A program made the position numbers and the translations under genes. Source: Corallococcus carmarthensis (GTDB lineage: Bacteria; Myxococcota; Myxococcia; Myxococcales; Myxococcaceae). Taken from it: a stretch of 64,000 nucleotides of DNA. The notes under the pieces are model-generated. The model searched no databases. It worked only from the letters and a program-made list of their open reading frames with translations, and was not told the origin of the DNA. The stretch covers positions 1 to 64,000 of the forward strand of contig NZ_RAWE01000006.1 of assembly GCF_003611695.1 (NCBI RefSeq). Direction: 5' to 3'. Shown in pieces: positions 58,156 through 64,000 of the stretch. Every line of letters starts with the position of its first letter. Within the stretch, counting starts at the first letter, position 1.

Positions 58156-60162
58156 TTACTCCTCCACGGCCTCCTGGGGCTCCTGGAAGTCCACGTCGAA
58201 GTTGACGCGCTGGCCGGGCTCGATGGTGAAGGTCTTCTGCCAGTGCGATGGACCCACGGTGACGTTGAGGCGGTGGTAGCCCTCGTAGACGTCCAGCTCC
58301 TCCACCGGGACGACGCCCACGGGCTTGCCGTCGACGGAGACGTTGGCGCCAGCGGGGCCGCGAACGTTGATGAAGGCCTTGTTGAGGAAGAACTGGTAGG
58401 CGGAGCGGCCGGTGGGGGCCACCGTCACGGTGCGCGACACGGAGATGCCGAGCGCGCCGTTGGTGAAGGTGAGCAGGTGCTTGCCCGGCGGCAGCGACGC
58501 GGACAGCGGCGTGCGGCCCAGCAGCGCGTTGTTGAGCGTGACCTCCACGCGGGGATCCACGGTGAGGTCCAGGATGCCCATCGTCGGGCCCGCGTCCACA
58601 CCGGCGTCCACGCCCGCGTCCTCGATGCCCGCGTCGAAGGGGGCCGCCACGACGGCGGGCAGGCCCGCGTCGAACGTCTCCACCGTCATCGTGCCCTGGA
58701 GCTGGCGCTGGATGACCACCGCGCCCGCGCCGAGCGTCAACACGAAGCCGCCCACCACGTACGGCACCCAGGAACGCGAAGGCTTCTGCGCGACAGCGAC
58801 CTGCGCCACGGGGCTCGCCGCGCCACCGAAGATGGGGCCCGTGGGCCGTGTCTCCTTGGAGGTCGCCGGAGCAGGGGAGGGCGCGGCAGTGCCACCCTGT
58901 GCCGTGGCACCAGCGGGCACCGTCACGGCGCTCGGGATGCTCGGAGCCGCAGGCTGCGCTGACGCCGTGGCCGGAGCGGTCGGAGTGCTCTGCGCGGCCG
59001 TTGAAGCCTGCGCGCTCTGCGTGACAGCGGGCGTCGATTGCTGCGCGGCCTGCACGGGCGCGGAGGCCTGCGCGGAGACAGGGGCCTGCGGCGCGGCAAC
59101 CACGGGCTGCGCGGGAGCAGCCGTACTGCTCTCCGCCGAAGAGAGCTCCGGCACCTTGTTCTTCACGGGCTCCGCGAGCCCCACGCCCTGCGCGATGAGC
59201 TCCGCGATCTGCGGCGCGGGCATGCCCGCCTTCGCCAGCACCTCCGCGATGCCCTTCTCGATGGTCGCCCGCCGCGCCGCGCGCGCATCACTCTCCGGCG
59301 GGAACAGCTTCGCCAGATGCTCCGCGAAGGCCTCGTGCTCCGGCAGCTTCCCGATGGCCTCCACCAACGCCTCGCGGAACGCGAGCGCCGACGGGTAGCG
59401 CTCCAGCGCGCGCTTCGTCGTCGCGCGGCGCACGACGGCATCCAGCTTGAGCGGTACGTCCGCCGGCATCGGGGGCAGGGCGCGGTTGAGCACCGCCTTG
59501 TCCGGATCCGCCGACTCCTTGAACGGCATCTTCCCGGTGAGGCACTCGTGCAGCGTGAGCCCCAGCAGGAACACGTCCGACTGCACGTTGACCGCTTCGC
59601 GCCCGCCCAGCAGCTGCTCGGGGGACGTGTACGCGCGCCGGTTCTTCACGCGCTTGCCACCGCGCTCACGCGGCGCCACGGAGAGCGCGCCGTAGCCCGT
59701 CACCTTCGTGAAGCCGCTGAAGGACACCATCAGCGTCTCGGGCCGGATGTCTCCGTGCACCAGCGGCGAACCGTCGTCGTTGCCCGCCACGTGCGCGTAG
59801 TGCAGGCCCATCGCCGCGTCCGCCACCACCAGCGCCGCGAACGCGGGCGACATGCGCGGGTTGGCTTCCAGCACGCGCCGCAGCGGTTCGCCGTCCGCGA
59901 ACTCCGTGACGCGCGCCAGGCCTCCGTCCAGCTTCTCCAGGCCGTGCACGCGCAGGATGTTCGGATGGTCGAAGACGATGGCGCGGTTCGTCTCGCGCTC
60001 CAGGCGCGCCACCAGCTCCGGGTTCTGGGCAATCTCAGGCGGTGCCCAGATGAGCACCACGGGGCGGGGCGTGGCACCTTCCTCCAGCGACAGGCCGAGG
60101 AAGGCACGCGAGCCCTCTCCAGCGAGGAGGGGGCCGAGTGAATGGTAGCGAGGCGAACTCAT
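58156..60162 (-). CDS. serine/threonine protein kinase-like pseudokinase with PEGA domain (668 aa)
   Basis: Residues ~8-270 have the kinase fold, but key residues are changed: the VAIK lysine strand reads PVVLIWAPPE, the HRDxKxxN loop reads HGDIRPETL (Asp kept, Asn replaced), and the DFG is VTGYG. APE-like SPEQLLG and the distal LGLTLHECLTGKMPF are kept. So it is probably catalytically weak or dead. A Pro/Ala/Thr/Gln-rich linker (~340-450), one membrane segment (WVPYVVGGFVLTLGAGAVVI) and a C-terminal PEGA domain follow (TVDPRVEVTLNNALLGRTPL; KPVGVVPVEELDVYEGYHRL). It may be a signalling scaffold. It lies 53 bp downstream of the HtrA gene. Confidence 0.82.
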   Translation of the reverse strand: MSSPRYHSLGPLLAGEGSRAFLGLSLEEGATPRPVVLIWAPPEIAQNPELVARLERETNRAIVFDHPNILRVHGLEKLDGGLARVTEFADGEPLRRVLEANPRMSPAFAALVVADAAMGLHYAHVAGNDDGSPLVHGDIRPETLMVSFSGFTKVTGYGALSVAPRERGGKRVKNRRAYTSPEQLLGGREAVNVQSDVFLLGLTLHECLTGKMPFKESADPDKAVLNRALPPMPADVPLKLDAVVRRATTKRALERYPSALAFREALVEAIGKLPEHEAFAEHLAKLFPPESDARAARRATIEKGIAEVLAKAGMPAPQIAELIAQGVGLAEPVKNKVPELSSAESSTAAPAQPVVAAPQAPVSAQASAPVQAAQQSTPAVTQSAQASTAAQSTPTAPATASAQPAAPSIPSAVTVPAGATAQGGTAAPSPAPATSKETRPTGPIFGGAASPVAQVAVAQKPSRSWVPYVVGGFVLTLGAGAVVIQRQLQGTMTVETFDAGLPAVVAAPFDAGIEDAGVDAGVDAGPTMGILDLTVDPRVEVTLNNALLGRTPLSASLPPGKHLLTFTNGALGISVSRTVTVAPTGRSAYQFFLNKAFINVRGPAGANVSVDGKPVGVVPVEELDVYEGYHRLNVTVGPSHWQKTFTIEPGQRVNFDVDFQEPQEAVEE

Positions 60163-60215
60163 GGGAACGGCATGCTAGTGCCCTTCCCGTCGATCCTGGA
60201 ATCCCCGGGTCGCGC

Positions 60216-61556
60216 CTAGAGCCGCTGCCCTTCGAAAGGCAGCGTCAGGTGGTAGCCGTAGCGCCCGCGCCGCACGAGCAACAGCACGCTACGTCCCCGT
60301 CGCGCCGTCAGCAGGGCTTCACGGAAAGTATCACCCGATGGGACAGGCTGATTGTTCATTCGCAACAGCACGTCCCCCGGCTCCAGCCCAATCTCCGAGG
60401 CAGCCGAGCCCGGCCGCACCGCGGAGATCGCCATCCCGCCTTTATTTTCCTTCACGCGCAGTCCCAGCTTCTCCCACGCCAGGGTTTCGAGCAGGCGAGC
60501 TGGAAATTCAACCGGCGTGACCTGCACCGTGCGGTTGCCGCCTGCTCGGAAGAGCACCAAGGGGAAGACCGAGCGGGCCGGATAACCGCGCACGCGCGAG
60601 TCGAAATCCTCCGCGTCCTGGATGCGTGAGCCGCCCAGTTCCGCGACCACGTCACCGCGCTGCACGCCGGCCTGCGAGGCCGGGCTGTCCGGATCCACGT
60701 TCGTCACGATGACGCCGAACGTGCGGTCCCACCCGAGCCGCGCGGCCACCTGCGCGGGCAGGTCCGCCGTGTCCATGCCCACCCACGCGGGGCGCACCTT
60801 CCCGAAGCGCGTGAGCTCCTCCACGATGCGCCGCACCTTGTCCGCCGGGATGGCGAAGCCGATGCCCTGGCCGTTCGCGTAGATGGCGGTGTTGATGCCG
60901 ATGATCTCCCCGTCCACGTTGAGCAGCGGCCCGCCGGAGTTGCCCGGGTTGATGGCCGCGTCCGTCTGGAGGAAGTCGTTGTAGACGCGGTCGTCCGCGC
61001 GGAAGGTGCGGCCCGTCGCGGACACCACGCCCGCCGTCACCGTCTTGCTCAGGCCGAACGGGCTGCCAATGGCCACCACCGTCTCGCCAATCATCAAGTC
61101 ACTGCTGGTGCCCAGCTTCGCGGTGGGCAACGGGTCCTTCGCGTTGACCTTGAGGACGGCCAGGTCGTTGTTCGCGTCGCTGCCCACCACCTCCGCGTCG
61201 AACGTGCGCCCGTCCGCGAGCACCACGTGGATGGCGGACGCGCCGCGGATGACGTGGTCGTTGGTGACGATGATGCCGGACGGGTCGATGATGGCGCCGC
61301 TGCCCAGGCCCTGGATGCGCTGGCGCGTCTCCGGCTGATCCATCCCCTGGCCGAAGAACTCCTCCAGCGGCGAGCGCTGCCTGCCCCGGAAGCGCGACTC
61401 CACCTCCTGTTCGGTGCCGATGTAGACGACCGCCGGGGAGACCTTCTGGACCACCTCCACGACGTCGCTGCGGCGCCGGGACAGGTCCGCGTGCGCTGGA
61501 AGCGCCAGCACGAGCCCCGTCAGCAAGAGCCCCCACCGGATGTGTGCTGCCCTCAT
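60216..61556 (-). CDS. HtrA/DegP-type periplasmic serine protease with two PDZ domains (446 aa)
   Basis: Signal peptide LLLTGLVLALPAHA. The trypsin-like domain carries the full triad: His101 (VTNDHVIRG), Asp131 (NNDLAVLK) and Ser207 (NPGNSGGPLL). Two PDZ domains follow (GVIVTNVDPDSPASQAGVQR; GMAISAVRPGSAASEIGLEP with GDVLLRMNNQPV). It degrades or refolds damaged envelope proteins, as in DegP/DegQ. The gene starts at 61556 and probably forms an operon with the PEGA pseudokinase downstream. Confidence 0.93.
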   Translation of the reverse strand: MRAAHIRWGLLLTGLVLALPAHADLSRRRSDVVEVVQKVSPAVVYIGTEQEVESRFRGRQRSPLEEFFGQGMDQPETRQRIQGLGSGAIIDPSGIIVTNDHVIRGASAIHVVLADGRTFDAEVVGSDANNDLAVLKVNAKDPLPTAKLGTSSDLMIGETVVAIGSPFGLSKTVTAGVVSATGRTFRADDRVYNDFLQTDAAINPGNSGGPLLNVDGEIIGINTAIYANGQGIGFAIPADKVRRIVEELTRFGKVRPAWVGMDTADLPAQVAARLGWDRTFGVIVTNVDPDSPASQAGVQRGDVVAELGGSRIQDAEDFDSRVRGYPARSVFPLVLFRAGGNRTVQVTPVEFPARLLETLAWEKLGLRVKENKGGMAISAVRPGSAASEIGLEPGDVLLRMNNQPVPSGDTFREALLTARRGRSVLLLVRRGRYGYHLTLPFEGQRL

Positions 61557-61814
61557 GCCCTTCCTCCCTACGCCGCCGGAAATTGTCTCCCGGAAGACAG
61601 TCTGAATGTCGGGAAGGCCTCAGCCATTCCCTGGGTGTCTGGAAGCGGCGTCCGGCTCTTCATAGACCAGATGGCGCGGCCGTGATCGAACGCACTTTCA
61701 GGCAGAACGTTCTTGCCCTGGGCCGATTGCGGCGTTGGGGGCGCAAGGGCGGGCCTGGGAGTCCCGGCGCGGCGTGGTGCGTGATGCCCGCGGGGGCCGA
61801 GGGAGTGGTCGCAC

Positions 61815-62825
61815 ATGAGTCTCGTCCTGGTCGCGGATGACGAACCCGCGGTGCTGGAAGTCCTGAGCCAGGTGGTGGAGGACCTGGGGCACGAGGTGGT
61901 GCGCGCGCGGGATGGCGAGGAGGCGCTGGCGCTCGCCCGCGTCCACCGCCCACGGCTGGTGATCACGGACCACATGATGCCGCGCATGAGCGGCATGGAG
62001 CTGTGCAGCCGGTTGAAGCAGGAGCCGGGCCTGCGCGAGGTGCCCATCATCCTCCTGAGCGCCGTGCTCCAGCAGGGCTCGCCGGATGCCGCCGCGTTCC
62101 TCAACAAGCCCTTCGAAATCACCGACTTCGAGACGCTGGTCCACGACGTGCTGGAGAAGGCCCCCGCCGTCCCCTCAGAGCCCGCGACGCCCGTGGAGGC
62201 GCTGAGCCGGTGGGTGGCGCAGTCGCTCCAGGGACCGCTGGAGGCCGCTCGCGACCAGCTGCGCACGCTTCGCGACCTGCCTCCGCCCGGCAGGGGCGCG
62301 GTGGAGGCGCTGGGCGCGCAGCTGCAGTCGCTGGAGAGGATGGGGCGCTATCTCCAGGACGCCGTCCGCCTGAGCGCGGGCAGCGTGACGCTGCGGCCGG
62401 TGGAGGGCGACCTGCGCCGGCACCTGGAGGCGTCCATCGCGCGGTGCCGCACGACGGGCGGCCCGGACGTGCCGGTGGAGGTGACGGTGCCCGAGGAGGC
62501 GGTAGGCCTGCGCTTCGATCCGGAGCGCCTGGGGCAGGTGTTCGACGTGCTGTTGTCGAACGCGGCCCGGCAGGGCGGAGTGCGCGTGGAGCTGACGGCG
62601 TCCCCGGAGCAGGTGCTGGTGCACGTGAGCGACCCGGGGCCGGGCATCCCCGAAGCGGAGCTGCCCCGGTTGTTCCAGCCCTTCCCGGAGGGCCCCGCGA
62701 GAGGTGAAGCGCTGGGGCTCTACGTGGCCTCGGAGCTGGCGAAGCTGCACGGCGGCGCGCTCTCCGCCGAGTCGCGCCCCGGGCAGGGCGCGACGTTCAG
62801 CGTGTCACTGCCGCGCGTGGCCTGA
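61815..62825 (+). CDS. response-regulator receiver fused to a histidine-kinase-like ATPase (336 aa)
   Basis: Residues 1-115 are a receiver: acidic pocket DDE (8-10), phospho-acceptor Asp52 (LVITDHMMP), Ser82 and Lys98 (FLNKPF). Residues ~130-190 are a dimerisation-like helix in which the usual H-E-x-x-T/N-P box reads VAQSLQGPLEAARDQ, with no His. The C-terminal ATPase domain has an N-box-like FDVLLSNAARQG, G1 DPGPGIPEAEL and a short G2 (ALGLYVASELAKLHGG). Such hybrids usually bind or control another kinase. Divergent from HtrA, 259 bp apart. Confidence 0.85.
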   Translation: MSLVLVADDEPAVLEVLSQVVEDLGHEVVRARDGEEALALARVHRPRLVITDHMMPRMSGMELCSRLKQEPGLREVPIILLSAVLQQGSPDAAAFLNKPFEITDFETLVHDVLEKAPAVPSEPATPVEALSRWVAQSLQGPLEAARDQLRTLRDLPPPGRGAVEALGAQLQSLERMGRYLQDAVRLSAGSVTLRPVEGDLRRHLEASIARCRTTGGPDVPVEVTVPEEAVGLRFDPERLGQVFDVLLSNAARQGGVRVELTASPEQVLVHVSDPGPGIPEAELPRLFQPFPEGPARGEALGLYVASELAKLHGGALSAESRPGQGATFSVSLPRVA

Positions 62826-62829
62826 AGCG

Positions 62830-63867
62830 TCAGGCCTTCTGCGACTTCAGCATCCAGCCGATCATCTTGTAGAGCAGGCGGGCGCCCACGTTGGCGTCCC
62901 ACTCGCTGCCCTCGGGGTCGGGGGCCACTTCGGTCAGGTCGAAGCCGACGATGGTGCGGCCCGAGCGCACGACGCCCGCGACGAGCGCGGTGGCCTCCGG
63001 GAAGGACAGACCGCCGGGGACGGGGGTGCCGGTGTGCGGGCACAGCACGGGGTCCAGGCCGTCGATGTCGAAGGACAGGTAGACCTGCTGCGGCAGCTTG
63101 TCGACGATCTGCTTCACCTGCTGGTTCCAGGGCAGGCCGTCGAAGCGGTTCTGCTGGAGGACCGCGTCGAAGAAGGCCTGGATGCGGCCGCCGGAGTCCT
63201 CGATGTAGCGGTGCTCGTTCTCGCTCATGTCGCGCAGGCCCACCTGGACCAGCGTCTTCATGCCCGGGATGCGCTCGGCGACGTTGTAGAAGATGGACGC
63301 GTGCGACCAGGTGAAGCCTTCGTACGCGACGCGCAGGTCGGCGTGCGCGTCCAGGTGGAGCACGCCCATGCCGGGGTACTTCTCCGCGTGGGCCTGGATG
63401 ATGCCGTAGGAGATGGCGTGGTCGCCTCCCACCGCGGCCACGAGCTTGCCCTGCTCCAGCCAGTGCTTCGCGGTGCGGTAGACGTGGTCGTTGAGCTTCT
63501 CGCTGAAGGCGTTCACGTCCTGCGCGGCGGAGAGCAGCTCGGCGTCGCCGGACTCGATGCCGCCCGCTTCGATGACGAGCAGGGCGCGCTCCTTGGCGCG
63601 CTCGTTCCACATGTGCAGCTCCGCGGGGGCCTCCAGCATGGCGATGCCGCGCTCGTAGGGACGGCCGGTCTCCACGTCGAACAGGTCCACCTGCTTGCTG
63701 GCCTCCAGCAGGGCGGCGGGGCCGTTGGAGGTGCCGCCCCCGTAGCTGGTGGTGGCCTCGAAGGGCACGGGGATGACGACGACGTGGGCCTCGTCGGGAG
63801 AGTGGGGGAGGCCGAAGATGCCGGAGCCCGGCTGCGCGGCGGCGGCGGGGTCGAAGTGGGTAGCCAT
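62830..63867 (-). CDS. speB: ureohydrolase of the agmatinase/arginase family (345 aa)
   Basis: The manganese-binding motifs are complete: GGDHA (147-151), DAHAD (173-177) and SFDIDGLDP (Asp267, Asp269). GTSNGPAALLEAS and TEVAPDPEGSEWDANVGARL are also typical of agmatinases. It hydrolyses agmatine or a related guanidino compound to putrescine/amine and urea; exact substrate is inferred from family. Start ATG 63865-63867 (MATHF) is preferred; an upstream in-frame extension is proline/arginine-rich and unconserved-looking. Convergent with the hybrid kinase gene (4 bp apart). Confidence 0.88.
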   Translation of the reverse strand: MATHFDPAAAAQPGSGIFGLPHSPDEAHVVVIPVPFEATTSYGGGTSNGPAALLEASKQVDLFDVETGRPYERGIAMLEAPAELHMWNERAKERALLVIEAGGIESGDAELLSAAQDVNAFSEKLNDHVYRTAKHWLEQGKLVAAVGGDHAISYGIIQAHAEKYPGMGVLHLDAHADLRVAYEGFTWSHASIFYNVAERIPGMKTLVQVGLRDMSENEHRYIEDSGGRIQAFFDAVLQQNRFDGLPWNQQVKQIVDKLPQQVYLSFDIDGLDPVLCPHTGTPVPGGLSFPEATALVAGVVRSGRTIVGFDLTEVAPDPEGSEWDANVGARLLYKMIGWMLKSQKA

Positions 63868-63955
63868 GGCGGCGCAGGATACGGTTCCGCTCCCCGGGCG
63901 CAATGACTTCGATGAGGGCCGGCGGCCGGGCGGCAAGCGGGCAGGGAGGACTCGG

Positions 63956-64000
63956 ATGGCGGCACGGAAGAAGACGGTGGCGAAGCGCAAGGGACGGCTC
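63956..64000 (+). CDS. N-terminus of a basic protein (continues beyond window)
   Basis: ATG 63956 has GGAGG 6 nt upstream. The first 15 residues MAARKKTVAKRKGRL are Lys/Arg-rich. Too short to identify; the good ribosome site and divergent arrangement from the agmatinase gene support a real start. Confidence 0.5.
   Translation, partial: MAARKKTVAKRKGRL

Noticed and set aside
1-64000. tRNA, rRNA and riboswitch genes
   Set aside because: No cloverleaf-like or rRNA-like stretch was noticed in the intergenic regions. A covariance-model scan was not possible here, so small RNAs could be missed.

Overview
The window looks like chromosomal DNA of a myxobacterium (Myxococcaceae, Corallococcus/Myxococcus type). 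This is inferred from the very high GC content, the many lipoproteins and secreted repeat proteins, the DUF1592/DUF1552 gene pair, a PEGA-domain pseudokinase, and several small cysteine-rich exported proteins. No rRNA, tRNA or CRISPR array was seen.

Layout. 1-650: the end of an IS66-family element, with its terminus duplicated in tandem, inserted in a secreted-protein gene. 0.9-4.0 kb: a two-gene operon of unknown function. 4.3-8.0 kb: a DUF1592-type c-haem lipoprotein followed by a Tat-exported DUF1552 protein. 8.1-12.2 kb: two divergent TetR/oxidoreductase pairs, each with visible inverted-repeat operators, separated by a LysR remnant. 12.2-16.6 kb: a beta-propeller protein, then a graveyard of gene fragments and transposon relics. 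16.6-26 kb: exported proteins (Ig/beta-helix, DUF3455, GH43-like propeller, a 1,093-residue multidomain protein and its truncated copy), again interrupted by transposon relics. 26.2-29.1 kb: a compact trio of a Cys-tailed lipoprotein, a small lipoprotein with a His/Cys pair resembling clan CD peptidases, and an overlapping Lnt-like nitrilase-fold membrane protein. 30-35.4 kb: a four-gene operon of lipoprotein, outer-membrane protein, alpha/beta hydrolase and secreted PHB-depolymerase-type esterase. 38.4-45.4 kb: a complete Zorya anti-phage system in the order helicase (zorD), zorA, zorB, zorC, ending at a 30-bp perfect palindrome. 45.6-57 kb: small lipoproteins, an RCC1-repeat lipoprotein, a stand-alone GHKL ATPase, a LuxR-type regulator, a Pro/Ser repeat protein and a zinc-finger nitrilase-fold protein. 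58-64 kb: conserved-type genes, namely a PEGA pseudokinase, an HtrA protease, a receiver/ATPase hybrid and an agmatinase-family enzyme.

Two themes stand out. First, at least eight fragments of one repeat family, all on the + strand, carry pieces of the C-terminal end of an IS91-like transposase plus its 3' flank; many adjoin truncated genes, so this element family seems to have shaped the region. Second, there are two gene sets of particular interest: the Zorya operon, whose gene order differs from the usual A-B-C-D, and the 26.3-29.1 kb trio, which could be a dedicated lipoprotein maturation system (inference).
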